Shown in pieces: positions 27,035-36,115 of a stretch of DNA of 64,000 nt. How positions within the stretch are numbered: position 1 is the first letter of the stretch; the number at the start of each line of letters is the position of its first letter. Made by a program: the position numbers and the translations under genes. Location: assembly GCF_036320655.1 (NCBI RefSeq), contig NZ_CP143258.1, forward strand, positions 2,394,001 through 2,458,000, in the 5' to 3' direction. The notes under the pieces were generated by a model. The model was not told the DNA's origin. It saw only the letters and a program-made list of their open reading frames with translations, and made no database searches. The stretch comes from Porphyromonas pogonae (GTDB taxonomy: Bacteria > Bacteroidota > Bacteroidia > Bacteroidales > Porphyromonadaceae).

Positions 27035-28585
27035 ATGAAAGATGTGATGAAAAATTATATTCCCCACATTGATGAGGAGAAAATAAAAATGATGAGAGAG
27101 GTGAGGGAAGCTTATGAGCAAGGACTAATAACAGTGGATGAAGCTGCCAACACTCTTAAACAAAAGGTAGGTAATATTACTGCCGCAGAACTGGCATATG
27201 CAGAACAAACATCCGTGGCACAGCAAGATGATGACGAATGTATTAAAGAGAGCTTAGCTACCATTAGGAATCTATATCAAGGATTGCTTAAAGATGATAG
27301 GCCACATTTGGCTCCGGGGCATCCTGTAGATACTTATTTCAGAGAAAACGATGCTGTATCAGCTCTTATATATAGGATGAAGAATTTGCATGGCAAGCCT
27401 TTCATAAAAAATCAATGGCTTGAACTTTTTGAGGCTTTGGAACAATTCAAGATACACTTATCACGTAAACAAAATGAACTTTATTCTGCTTTGGAGCGAA
27501 AGGGTTTCGATCGCCCAAGCAAAACGATGTGGACCTATGATAACATGGTCAGGGATATGATAACATCCCAGCACGATAGACTTCGTAGGGATATGAATGA
27601 TGAGTTTTTGGCTCATCAGGACGAACTGGAGTATCATCTTTTGGATCTGATCGACAAGGAAAATACCATATTGCTCCCTACCTCTTTACAAATGATCAAT
27701 GACGATGAGTTTCGTAAGATTTCAGAGGGAGATTACGAGATCGGTTTTTGTCTGATAGAAAAACCTGTTCCGTACAAAGGTGTCGAAGCTCAACAGACAT
27801 CCCCGGCTCAAGATGAGATAGGTGGAGACTTGGCTAAAGACATAGCGGCTCTCATGGGTAAATACGGTATAGGAGCATCAGAAAATGGAGTATTGAATGT
27901 GGCAGAGGGCAAGCTCACCTTGGAACAAATCAATTTGATCTTCCGTCATCTGCCCGTCGACTTATCATTTGTAGACGAAAATGAAATTGTCAGATTTTAC
28001 AGTGACACTGAGCACAGAGTATTCCCTCGCAGCAAAGGAGTCATTGGCCGAGAGGTGAAATACTGCCATCCACCCAAAAGCGTACACGTAGTAGAAGAAA
28101 TCATAGAGAAGTTCCGAACCGGAGAGCAGAGCAAAGCCGAGTTTTGGATCAATAAGCCCGGACTCTTTATCTATATTATATATGTAGCAGTGCGCGACGA
28201 CAAAGGTAATTTCCGTGGAGTACTGGAAATGATGCAAAATTGCACTCACATTCGTGAGATGGAAGGCTCCCGTACCTTGCTTACATGGGAGGGAGAGCAT
28301 TTGAACGGTGCAGTAAGCGAAGCCGCCAAGGAGCAGGATATTCCTGCTCCCGACGGTGGAGCGCCGGAAATTAACCCGGATACTAAATTAATTGATCTTT
28401 TCAAGCAATACCCTTTTCTCAAACAAGAAATTGTAGAAATCAATGAGCGATTCAAATTTTTGCAGTCGCCTATGGCTAAAGTTATTTTACCTAAAGCCAC
28501 TTTGGCTTTGGCATCGAAATACGGAGAGATTCCTTATGAAGATCTCGTGGTTCGGCTCAAAGAAATGATAGCGAAACACCATTAA
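27035..28585 (+). CDS. DUF438 - PAS - DUF1858 sensor-like protein
   Basis: This soluble protein of 516 residues has an N-terminal DUF438 region, then a hemerythrin-like part (APGHPVDTYFRENDAV; ERKGFDRPSKTMWTYDNMVR). A PAS domain (about 310-420) runs from LPVDLSFVDENEIVRFYSDT to RGVLEMMQ, and a C-terminal DUF1858 domain has LIDLFKQYPFLKQEI. Related proteins are thought to sense redox state, oxygen or nitric oxide. In the hemerythrin-like part some iron-ligand His positions appear altered (HLSRKQNELY where HYxRKE is usual), so metal binding is uncertain. It stands alone between a regulated-looking promoter and a strong terminator. Confidence 0.8.
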   Translation: MKDVMKNYIPHIDEEKIKMMREVREAYEQGLITVDEAANTLKQKVGNITAAELAYAEQTSVAQQDDDECIKESLATIRNLYQGLLKDDRPHLAPGHPVDTYFRENDAVSALIYRMKNLHGKPFIKNQWLELFEALEQFKIHLSRKQNELYSALERKGFDRPSKTMWTYDNMVRDMITSQHDRLRRDMNDEFLAHQDELEYHLLDLIDKENTILLPTSLQMINDDEFRKISEGDYEIGFCLIEKPVPYKGVEAQQTSPAQDEIGGDLAKDIAALMGKYGIGASENGVLNVAEGKLTLEQINLIFRHLPVDLSFVDENEIVRFYSDTEHRVFPRSKGVIGREVKYCHPPKSVHVVEEIIEKFRTGEQSKAEFWINKPGLFIYIIYVAVRDDKGNFRGVLEMMQNCTHIREMEGSRTLLTWEGEHLNGAVSEAAKEQDIPAPDGGAPEINPDTKLIDLFKQYPFLKQEIVEINERFKFLQSPMAKVILPKATLALASKYGEIPYEDLVVRLKEMIAKHH

Positions 28586-28603
28586 ATTTGATTAGTGTTT
28601 GTG

Positions 28604-28646
28604 AAAAACAGGTTCGTGGCTTTGCGGTGTTGCGAGCCTGTTTTTG
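28604..28646 (+). terminator. terminator of the DUF438 gene
   Basis: AAAAACAGGTTCG (28604-28616) pairs with CGAGCCTGTTTTT (28633-28645) with one G-U pair. The 3' arm itself ends in a T run. Confidence 0.85.
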
Positions 28647-28754
28647 ATTTATCATTGTATGCCCTATACGGCGATGGCCTGATTCTCTGCCGATGCCCCA
28701 CCGGGCAAAGGGTAAAAGGCATAGATAAAAAGCTTGCAACTTAAAATAGTTTTC

Positions 28755-28762
28755 TATCTTTG
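28755..28762 (+). promoter_or_regulatory. -7 box of gcvH-purE
   Basis: TATCTTTG is an exact TAnnTTTG box. TTGC at 28734 is a poor candidate for the -33 box. The leader would be about 45 nt. Confidence 0.5.
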
Positions 28763-28813
28763 TGAGGTATTAACAATAATTATTTTTCAACCTTTTAAAT
28801 CAATCAAAAAAAA

Positions 28814-29194
28814 ATGAATATTCCTGCTGAACTGAAGTACACAAAAGACCACGAATGGGCACGTATCGAAGGCGGTGTAGTATACGTAGGTATTACTGAC
28901 TTTGCTCAAAGCGAGCTGGGTGAAATTGTCTATGTAGATGTTGCTACAGAAGGAGAAGAACTTTCTGCTGAAGATGTATTCGGCTCTATCGAAGCCGTAA
29001 AAACCGTTTCTGATCTGCTTATGCCTATCGAAGGTGAAGTACTGGAAGTAAATCCTGACCTTGAAGATCAGCCCGAACTGGTCAATAACGACCCTTACGG
29101 CAAAGGCTGGATTATAAAAGTAAAGCCGGCAAATGCTGAAGATATTGACAGTCTAATGAACGCCGACGACTACAATAAACTCATCGGCAAATAA
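28814..29194 (+). CDS. gcvH: glycine cleavage system H protein
   Basis: This lipoyl carrier protein shuttles the aminomethyl group between the P and T proteins of glycine cleavage. In its 126 residues the lipoylated Lys lies in [12 protein letters not shown], and the family's [12 protein letters not shown] start and [11 protein letters not shown] are present. The purE start follows its stop after 5 bases, so they form an operon; both feed one-carbon and purine metabolism. gcvP and gcvT are not in the window. Confidence 0.97.
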   Translation: MNIPAELKYTKDHEWARIEGGVVYVGITDFAQSELGEIVYVDVATEGEELSAEDVFGSIEAVKTVSDLLMPIEGEVLEVNPDLEDQPELVNNDPYGKGWIIKVKPANAEDIDSLMNADDYNKLIGK

Positions 29195-29199
29195 TCAAT

Positions 29200-29706
29200 A
29201 TGCAACCATTAGTTAGCATCATTATGGGAAGTACTTCGGATCTTCCCATAATGGAAAAAGCCGCCAAAAGGCTTGATGATCTCCAGATACCTTTTGAGAT
29301 ACAAGCTTTATCGGCTCATCGTACACCCGCTGAGGTGGAAGCATTCGCCAAGAATGCCAAAGCCAAAGGGATCAAAGTAATTATAGCTGCCGCCGGCATG
29401 GCAGCGCACTTATGTGGCGTCATCGCATCCATGACCTCAATCCCGGTTATAGGAGTACCTATCAAATCTACCCTTGAAGGTATGGATGCATTGCTTGCTA
29501 TAGTACAAATGCCTCCGGGAATACCTGTGGCTACAGTAGGCATCAATGCTGCGGAAAATGCAGCGATACTGGCAGTGCAAATGATGGCGACCAATGACAC
29601 TGAACTATACAATAAGCTTGAGGCTTATAAAGAATCATTGAAGGAAAAAGTTGTCAATGCCAATAAAGCTCTAAGCGAACTGAGCTATAAGTTCAAGACA
29701 AACTAA
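29200..29706 (+). CDS. purE: N5-carboxyaminoimidazole ribonucleotide mutase
   Basis: Class I PurE moves the carboxyl group from N5-CAIR to C4 in purine synthesis. The 168-residue protein has IMGSTSDLPIMEKA near the N-terminus, the SAHRTP loop with the catalytic His, and the AAAGMAAHLCGVIAS stretch. It is the second gene after gcvH. No purK is present here. Confidence 0.97.
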   Translation: MQPLVSIIMGSTSDLPIMEKAAKRLDDLQIPFEIQALSAHRTPAEVEAFAKNAKAKGIKVIIAAAGMAAHLCGVIASMTSIPVIGVPIKSTLEGMDALLAIVQMPPGIPVATVGINAAENAAILAVQMMATNDTELYNKLEAYKESLKEKVVNANKALSELSYKFKTN

Positions 29707-29738
29707 GCTTCACTCCCCCTCCCACACGCTAATCTCAT

Positions 29739-29880
29739 ACTGCGAGGATATCCCTTTGCTATAGTATAGATCTATTGCTTGCGCTTCCCTGTTTTTTGGG
29801 TCAAATGATAACAATTTGTTGCATAGGAGCGTTATTTAAAATAGATTTGTAATATAAAGCGAGAGGAATATCCTCGCAGT
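29739..29880. promoter_or_regulatory. ispG promoter region between 13-bp inverted arms
   Basis: ACTGCGAGGATAT (29739-29751) is perfectly inverted at 29868-29880. Between them lies an exact -7 box TAGATTTG (29842-29849), with TTTG at 29815. The right arm would fall in the ispG leader and the left arm upstream of the start site. Confidence 0.5.
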
Positions 29881-29904
29881 TATTGAAATACTCGATTAAA
29901 ATCT

Positions 29905-31713
29905 ATGAATCATAACGATATATCATCATTGACAATTGACGGCACAGAAGGTTATTCTCCATTTATCTATAAAAGGCGTCGCAGTATTGAAGTAAATATT
30001 GGCGATACACCCATAGGAGAGAATAACCCTATAAGAATACAGTCTATGGCCTCCGTTTCCACCATGGATACAGATGAGGCTGTGGAGCAAGCCCAAAGAG
30101 TGATAGATGCGGGGGCCGATTATTTACGCTTTACTGCTCAGGGAGTAAAAGAAGCTAATAACTTAGGCATTATAAGGGAGAGATTGACCGGTAAAGGCTA
30201 TAAAACACCCTTGGTGGCAGATATACATTTCAATCCAAAGGCTGCTGATGCGGCTTTGGACAGCGTAGAGAAAGTACGTATCAACCCCGGGAACTATGTA
30301 GATACAAAGTACGCAGTACCCAAAACATGGGATGACACAGAGTTCACGGAAATGAACAAAGTGGTGCAAGAGCGTTTCGGAGAATTTGTGGAAAAAGCCA
30401 AAAAGCTCAAACGCGCTATTCGTATCGGAGTCAATCACGGCTCACTTTCGGAGCGCATGATGGCACGATATGGCGACAGCCCCCGTGGCATGGTAGAGAG
30501 TTGTTTGGAATACCTTAGGGTATGCCTTGACCATGACTTTAAAGATATAGTAATCTCCATGAAATCTTCCAATACCATAGTGATGACCCAAGCGGTAAGA
30601 TTATTGGTAAAAACACTGGAAGAACAGAGATTGCCTGCTTTCCCGCTACACTTGGGAGTTACAGAAGCAGGCGAAGGGGAAGACGGTAGAATCAAAAGCG
30701 CAGTGGGGATCGGGTCTTTATTGGCTGACGGCTTAGGAGATACTATCAGGGTTTCGTTGAGCGAAGATCCTGAGTTTGAAATACCGGTAGCAATAAAACT
30801 GCGTGATTACATCGTAGAGCGGGAAAAGCAATTGCCTCTTACGGAAGTGTTGCCTACAGCTCATGAATACGAGCTGTATAAGCAGAATGCAAGAAAAGAC
30901 ACCTTCTGTATTAAAGGGCTGATAGGAGGCAATGCCTTGCCGGTAGTAATATCGACAAAAGCTACAGAAGAGCAAATAAAGGAATGGGAAATGAAGCCCG
31001 ATCTCACGTTACATAAAGGTGAATACCGCACAACTAACGGGACTAATATGGGCGACGTGAGGTTTGTAGAAGCAGATTACCTTACTTTGACTGAAGAGTT
31101 GGAGCATGAGATCAAGTCTCATCCCAATACGGTAGTCATTCTCAACACCTTCGGCATCAACCCCGTTGCCGAATGGCGTTTGGGCTTCACATGGCTTCGC
31201 AAAAAAGGAATCAAAGCCCCTATCATCCTTAAGAAAGTTTATGATGAGCAAGACTTATCATCTTTCAGACTGGAATGTGCAGCAGATGTAGGCAGCATAC
31301 TTCTGGACGGATGGAGCAATGGGCTAATGATATCAGCTCCGTCATTGCCGGAAAACAAAGTAGTGGCTACAATGTACGGTATACTACAAGCATCAAGGCT
31401 ACGCATGAGCAAAACGGAGTTTATAAGCTGTCCCAGTTGCGGACGCACGCTTTATAACATCCAAGAGACTATAGGAAAGATCAAAGCAGCCACCTCCCAC
31501 CTCAAAGGTCTTAAGATAGGTATCATGGGATGTATAGTCAATGGCCCCGGTGAAATGGCCGATGCAGATTACGGATACGTAGGATCGGGTCCCGGCAAAA
31601 TAGACTTGTACAAACAACAAGAGAAGGTAAGAAAAGGTATACCTCAAGAAGAAGCAGTAGAACAGCTGGTCAACCTGATCAAAGAAAACGGAGACTGGCA
31701 AGAACCATCATAG
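29905..31713 (+). CDS. ispG: 4-hydroxy-3-methylbut-2-enyl diphosphate synthase, large form
   Basis: This iron-sulfur enzyme of the MEP isoprenoid pathway converts MEcPP to HMBPP. At 602 residues it is the large form with a central insert, as in Bacteroidota, chlamydiae and plants; the common bacterial form is ~370. The N-terminal barrel includes PIRIQSMASVSTMDTDEAV and VADIHFNPKAA. The cluster-binding C-terminal part has FISCPSCGRTLYN and GIMGCIVNGPGEMADADYGY, giving three Cys ligands. The dut gene follows after 12 bases. Confidence 0.97.
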   Translation: MNHNDISSLTIDGTEGYSPFIYKRRRSIEVNIGDTPIGENNPIRIQSMASVSTMDTDEAVEQAQRVIDAGADYLRFTAQGVKEANNLGIIRERLTGKGYKTPLVADIHFNPKAADAALDSVEKVRINPGNYVDTKYAVPKTWDDTEFTEMNKVVQERFGEFVEKAKKLKRAIRIGVNHGSLSERMMARYGDSPRGMVESCLEYLRVCLDHDFKDIVISMKSSNTIVMTQAVRLLVKTLEEQRLPAFPLHLGVTEAGEGEDGRIKSAVGIGSLLADGLGDTIRVSLSEDPEFEIPVAIKLRDYIVEREKQLPLTEVLPTAHEYELYKQNARKDTFCIKGLIGGNALPVVISTKATEEQIKEWEMKPDLTLHKGEYRTTNGTNMGDVRFVEADYLTLTEELEHEIKSHPNTVVILNTFGINPVAEWRLGFTWLRKKGIKAPIILKKVYDEQDLSSFRLECAADVGSILLDGWSNGLMISAPSLPENKVVATMYGILQASRLRMSKTEFISCPSCGRTLYNIQETIGKIKAATSHLKGLKIGIMGCIVNGPGEMADADYGYVGSGPGKIDLYKQQEKVRKGIPQEEAVEQLVNLIKENGDWQEPS

Positions 31714-31725
31714 GAAATAAAAGAA

Positions 31726-32172
31726 ATGTCTGACAAAGTAAAAGTAAGTATCATCAACCATTCGAGGCATCCCTTGCCAGAATATGCTACCATAGCTTCT
31801 GCCGGTATGGATCTGAGAGCGCACCTTGAAGAGCCTATCGTGTTGAAACCATTACAAAGAGCACTCATACCTACGGGTTTGCGCATCCAATTACCCATCG
31901 GGTACGAAGGTCAGATAAGGCCACGTAGCGGACTAGCCCTCAAAAAGGGAATTACATTACTCAATACTCCCGGTACCCTTGATGCTGACTACCGCGGTGA
32001 GATCGGCATTGTTTTGGTAAACCTGTCACAAGAACAATTCATAGTGGCCGATGGTGATCGTATTGCTCAATTGGTAGTAGCACGTCACGCCACTGTGGAA
32101 TGGAGCGATGTAGAAATTCTGGACGAAACTACCCGTGGAGAAGGCGGATTTGGGCATACGGGGAAAAACTAA
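31726..32172 (+). CDS. dut: dUTP diphosphatase
   Basis: This trimeric dUTPase hydrolyses dUTP to dUMP, keeping uracil out of DNA. The 148-residue protein has all five family motifs: [33 protein letters not shown] (catalytic Asp), RIAQLVV and the C-terminal [12 protein letters not shown]. It lies between ispG and the TPR gene with short spacers, so it may share a transcript with them. Confidence 0.97.
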   Translation: MSDKVKVSIINHSRHPLPEYATIASAGMDLRAHLEEPIVLKPLQRALIPTGLRIQLPIGYEGQIRPRSGLALKKGITLLNTPGTLDADYRGEIGIVLVNLSQEQFIVADGDRIAQLVVARHATVEWSDVEILDETTRGEGGFGHTGKN

Positions 32173-32235
32173 TTTATTATTTACTAAAACAAAGATGATC
32201 ATCCTCGTTGCAGGATCCACATATACACCAAGCAT

Positions 32236-33972
32236 ATGCGTCAATTGCGATATTACATTTTTCTTTGCCTGATCATAGGCAATACCTCATGGAGCTATTC
32301 AGCGGGAAAGGATAGTACATCGAACGCTAAGTTCGATTCATATTTCTACGAAGGGGTATTGCAAAGTAACTTGAACCACTACAATGAGTCATTCGATTTA
32401 TTGATGCATGCTGCATCAATAAATCCGGAGAATGCAGCTTTGTCTTATCAACTTTCAAGGGTTTATTATGCTTTGGACAACCAGAAAGGGATGACAAAAC
32501 TCATGGAGAAGGCTTATACGTTGGAGCCCTCCAATAAAACATATGGAGAGAGTCTGGCATCACTTTATTTTACTTCGGGAAAATTTAATGAAGCGGCAGG
32601 GATTTATGAAAAACTAATCAAGCAATATCCTGATCAGGACGAACTCAAACACAAACTAGCTCAGTTGTATGCTCGCTCTGGTGACATCAAAAAGGCTATC
32701 AAGGTGTATGATGAACTTCAGAAGCAAAACGCATCCAGCCCATCCGAAGAGGCAGAATACATCAACGTAAAAGCCCAATTATATAATATGGTAGGCGCCA
32801 AAAATGATGCGTTGAACGAGTATAAAAAATTGGCGGATAAATATCCTGATGTATCTGAATTCTCTCTTCAGCTGATAGGAGCATACCTCGAAGCTGAGCA
32901 CTACGAAGAAGCAAAAAAATATCTTAACAAGCTGGGACTAACGGATGGTACTGATTTGGGATACAATGTGTCGCTCGCTCAATATTATTTGGGAGTAAAC
33001 AAAGAAGAAGCCGCTTTTGACATTATACAAAAGCTTATCAATGACTCTTCGCTGGAAACACCTCAGAAATTGGCTATACTCTTGGCTTTTGCCAATAACC
33101 AAAGAGATGACAAGGGGGTTCCTTCTAACAAGTATAATAACCTTTTTGAGAAAATAATTCAGGACAATCCGCATAACCCCGATGCCCGCATTGCATATGC
33201 TAAAATGCTGGAAGCACAAGGGAAACACGAATTGGCTATCAAAACCGTAAGGCCAATCACAGAATTTAGTCCGCAGAACAATAATGCATGGAACATATTG
33301 CTCCAAGATGCACTTGTAAAGCAGGATACGACGGAGATAGTAAAAATATCATCTGAAGCTATTAAATATTTGCCACAAGAGGCTCCTTACTATTTTTACG
33401 GAGCTATAGGTCTTTTTATGCAAGGAAAGAAGAAAGAAGCAAAAGACCTACTGTTGGAAGCAGTAAAGAATGTCCCGGAAACGAGTGCTGCTCCCTTGTC
33501 AGAAGTGTATGCTCAGCTGGGCGATTTGGTATCGGAAGAAGGAGATATTGCCAAGTCTTTTGATTATTACGAAAAGGCAATCAAACTGAATCCACAAAAT
33601 ACTACAGCTCTCAACAACTATGCTTATGCCTTGGGGAATCACGGTGGAGATCTTGCCAAAGCAGAGAGGCTATCTGCTATGAGTGTCAAGCTTCAGCCCG
33701 AAACAGCGGTATTCTTGGATACGTATGGCTGGATATTCTTTTTACAGAAAAACTACACTCTTGCCAAACTTTATATCCAAAAAGCTTATGACCTCAGCGC
33801 CAAAGACCCTGATGCGGATGTAGTGGAGCATTTGGGTGATGTTTATTACATGCTCAATAATAAAGAGAAGGCATTAGAATTGTGGAATGAGGCTAAAGCA
33901 TTGAAAAATGGAGGTAGCAAAAATCTTGACGAAAAAATAAAGAAACAAAAATATATCCCGGAAAAGAAATGA
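32236..33972 (+). CDS. exported TPR-repeat protein
   Basis: The 578-residue protein has a signal peptide (MRQLRYYIFLCLIIGNTSWS) and then TPR-like helix pairs along most of its length. Examples are LSYQLSRVYYAL, KLAQLYARSGDIKKAIKVYDEL, SFDYYEKAIKLNPQNTTALNNYAYAL and AKLYIQKAYDLS. Its last codons overlap the DUF4292 lipoprotein gene by 4 bases. I recall the order dut, TPR protein, DUF4292, M23 protein from many Bacteroidota, which suggests a shared outer-membrane or cell-wall task. The TPRs presumably bind a partner; which one is unknown. Confidence 0.87.
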   Translation: MRQLRYYIFLCLIIGNTSWSYSAGKDSTSNAKFDSYFYEGVLQSNLNHYNESFDLLMHAASINPENAALSYQLSRVYYALDNQKGMTKLMEKAYTLEPSNKTYGESLASLYFTSGKFNEAAGIYEKLIKQYPDQDELKHKLAQLYARSGDIKKAIKVYDELQKQNASSPSEEAEYINVKAQLYNMVGAKNDALNEYKKLADKYPDVSEFSLQLIGAYLEAEHYEEAKKYLNKLGLTDGTDLGYNVSLAQYYLGVNKEEAAFDIIQKLINDSSLETPQKLAILLAFANNQRDDKGVPSNKYNNLFEKIIQDNPHNPDARIAYAKMLEAQGKHELAIKTVRPITEFSPQNNNAWNILLQDALVKQDTTEIVKISSEAIKYLPQEAPYYFYGAIGLFMQGKKKEAKDLLLEAVKNVPETSAAPLSEVYAQLGDLVSEEGDIAKSFDYYEKAIKLNPQNTTALNNYAYALGNHGGDLAKAERLSAMSVKLQPETAVFLDTYGWIFFLQKNYTLAKLYIQKAYDLSAKDPDADVVEHLGDVYYMLNNKEKALELWNEAKALKNGGSKNLDEKIKKQKYIPEKK

Positions 33973-34829
33973 AACTAAACAGAATATTCTCCCTCACACT
34001 CATGACTGCCTCCCTTGCCTTGATCATGGCGAGTTGCGGTATCAGCAATAAAGTCACAAAACCAGAGACTTTGAGTTCTGACATAAATGGATTGTCCAAA
34101 AACGAACTTATCAATGTTGTAAATTCCAAAAGAGGTGAATGGACAAGCCTGAAAGCAACTTTGAATGCCGATATCAAATATGGGCGGAAAGACATGAGTA
34201 GTAAAGTAGACTTTTCCATGGTCAAAGGCAAGGGAATACGTATGATAATAATACCATTCCCTTTTATCGAATTGAGCCGTTTATGGTTTACACGGGAAGG
34301 GATTACGGTTACAGACGGGATTAACAAAAGATATGCGGAAGCATCGTACAAAGAGCTTTCAGACAATTTGGGTTTTCCCGTAAACTATGATGTTTTAGAA
34401 TCACTTTTCTTGGGTTACATATCCAATCCCGGGTTTACCCCTGATACCCCTTTGACTAAGATCTTCAGTCTGGAACATCCTGTAGGCATCCCCACTCTTA
34501 CATATAAAAAAGGCTCTGTAGATATAGCTTATGCAATCAATACTCAAGGCCTTGTACAAAGCCTTACGGCCACTGATACTAAAAATAGGGGTAAAGCTAC
34601 TTGGAAATATACAGACTATATTTGTGAGTCAGGCACGATAAATTTCCCTTCAACTCAAGAAATTAATGTAAATTTATCAGGTCGTAATCCGGGAGACATA
34701 AAAATGAGCTTTTCTCGCTTCAATTGGAATAAAGTGGAAGAGAGTGTCGTTGAGCCCAATGTCAAAAGCGGATATCAGAAAATATCTCTGAATGACTTGA
34801 AACAAATGATTAAAAAAGTGGCCAAGTAG
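33969..34829 (+). CDS. DUF4292 lipoprotein
   Basis: The 286-residue protein has a lipoprotein signal ending ALIMASC, with Cys23 as anchor. The mature part has alternating beta-type sequence (LKATLNADIKYGRKDMSSKV; RMIIIPFPFIELSRLWFTRE) as in DUF4292, a family with an outer-membrane-lipoprotein-carrier-like fold. The exact role is unknown. It overlaps the genes on both sides (4 bases, and 1 base at TAGTG), so it is tightly coupled to the TPR and EnvC-like proteins. Confidence 0.82.
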   Translation: MKLNRIFSLTLMTASLALIMASCGISNKVTKPETLSSDINGLSKNELINVVNSKRGEWTSLKATLNADIKYGRKDMSSKVDFSMVKGKGIRMIIIPFPFIELSRLWFTREGITVTDGINKRYAEASYKELSDNLGFPVNYDVLESLFLGYISNPGFTPDTPLTKIFSLEHPVGIPTLTYKKGSVDIAYAINTQGLVQSLTATDTKNRGKATWKYTDYICESGTINFPSTQEINVNLSGRNPGDIKMSFSRFNWNKVEESVVEPNVKSGYQKISLNDLKQMIKKVAK

Positions 34830-36115
34830 TGAAAAAGTTTTGGTATTGCATAATTGTTTTATTTCTTGCTGTAGGATTTTGTAGCGCACAATCGAAATCA
34901 TCGAAAGTGAGGCAACTCGAGAAGCAACGAAGAGAAATGCTTAAAAACATCGAGGAAACCAGCAAACAACTTAGAGAGACACAAAAAAACACACGCAATG
35001 AAGAGCGTAGGCTTCAATTGGTAAAGAAGCAAGTAGAGCAACGCAAGAAAATGGTGGAAATTTTGGATTCTCAAGTCAATGCTTTACAACAATCCATAGG
35101 CGTACTCACCGTGCAGGAAGATTCTTTGAAAACCAAAGAGGATATCTGCAAAATGCATTATGCCAATACTATTGTAGCAATGCAAAAGCGCAAAAGCTCT
35201 CTTGACAGACTGCTTTTCATATTCTCAGCCAAAAGCTTTGATGAGGGAGTTAGGCGCCAATCTTTTCTCGGCCAATATGCTCATGCTACACGCCAAGCCG
35301 CTCAAGAATTACAAAAAGTAAAACAACAAGTTGTAAACAAACGTACCGAAATACAGCAAACCAGATCGCAAAAGTACACTGCCCTCTCACTGAAAGAGCA
35401 GGAGAAGAAAAAGCTCGAGATTGAACAAGCACAGCGATCAGCAGAAGTAACTTCTCTCAAAAGCCAACAAAAAGATCTGAAAGAAAAATTGGCACAACAG
35501 CGCCGTGAAGCTGATAACCTGAATAGACGCATAGAACGGCAAATCGCTGCAGAAATAGCAGAAGCAGAAAGAAAAGCTCGTGAAGAACAAAATCGGTTGG
35601 AAGCAGCAGCCAGAAAGAAAGGAGAAAAAACAGCTCCCGTACAAACCAAACGTAAAGCCGAAACTATAGGAGGATATGCTATGAATGCTGAAGAAAGAGC
35701 ATTGTCATCCAACTTTGCTCAGAACAAAGGCAATCTGCCTGTTCCGGTAAGAGGCAGTTACAATATCGTAGGGCAGTTTGGGGTACATACCCACTCTGAA
35801 CATTCCAGAGTACGCACCAATAGCGGTGGTATAGATTACGCTGTAAAAAATGATAATGGAGCTTATTGTGTATTTGACGGAGAAGTGACCAGTTTGTTTG
35901 TAATGCCGGGATTCAACAATTCGGTTATCGTGCGCCATGGTAATTACCTCACCGTATACTCCAACTTGATCAGTGTAAACGTAGCCAAAGGACAGAGAGT
36001 CAAAACAGGACAAAAGATAGGCACAATTGCCACAGATGATAATAACATGAGAGTATTGAATTTCCAAGTCTGGAAAGAACGCACAAAACAAAATCCGGCA
36101 GCATGGGTAAGATAG
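34829..36115 (+). CDS. EnvC-like murein hydrolase activator, degenerate LytM domain
   Basis: The 428-residue protein has a signal peptide (FWYCIIVLFLAVGFCSAQ), a long coiled coil (about 25-260, rich in Lys, Gln and Glu) and a C-terminal LytM/M23 domain. The zinc ligands of an active M23 peptidase are missing: the usual HxGxD reads SGGID, and the HxH strand reads LNFQVW. It is therefore probably an activator of cell-wall amidases, as EnvC is, rather than a peptidase. The start is a GTG that overlaps the previous stop (TAGTG). The end overlaps ribF by 13 bases. Confidence 0.88.
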   Translation: MKKFWYCIIVLFLAVGFCSAQSKSSKVRQLEKQRREMLKNIEETSKQLRETQKNTRNEERRLQLVKKQVEQRKKMVEILDSQVNALQQSIGVLTVQEDSLKTKEDICKMHYANTIVAMQKRKSSLDRLLFIFSAKSFDEGVRRQSFLGQYAHATRQAAQELQKVKQQVVNKRTEIQQTRSQKYTALSLKEQEKKKLEIEQAQRSAEVTSLKSQQKDLKEKLAQQRREADNLNRRIERQIAAEIAEAERKAREEQNRLEAAARKKGEKTAPVQTKRKAETIGGYAMNAEERALSSNFAQNKGNLPVPVRGSYNIVGQFGVHTHSEHSRVRTNSGGIDYAVKNDNGAYCVFDGEVTSLFVMPGFNNSVIVRHGNYLTVYSNLISVNVAKGQRVKTGQKIGTIATDDNNMRVLNFQVWKERTKQNPAAWVR

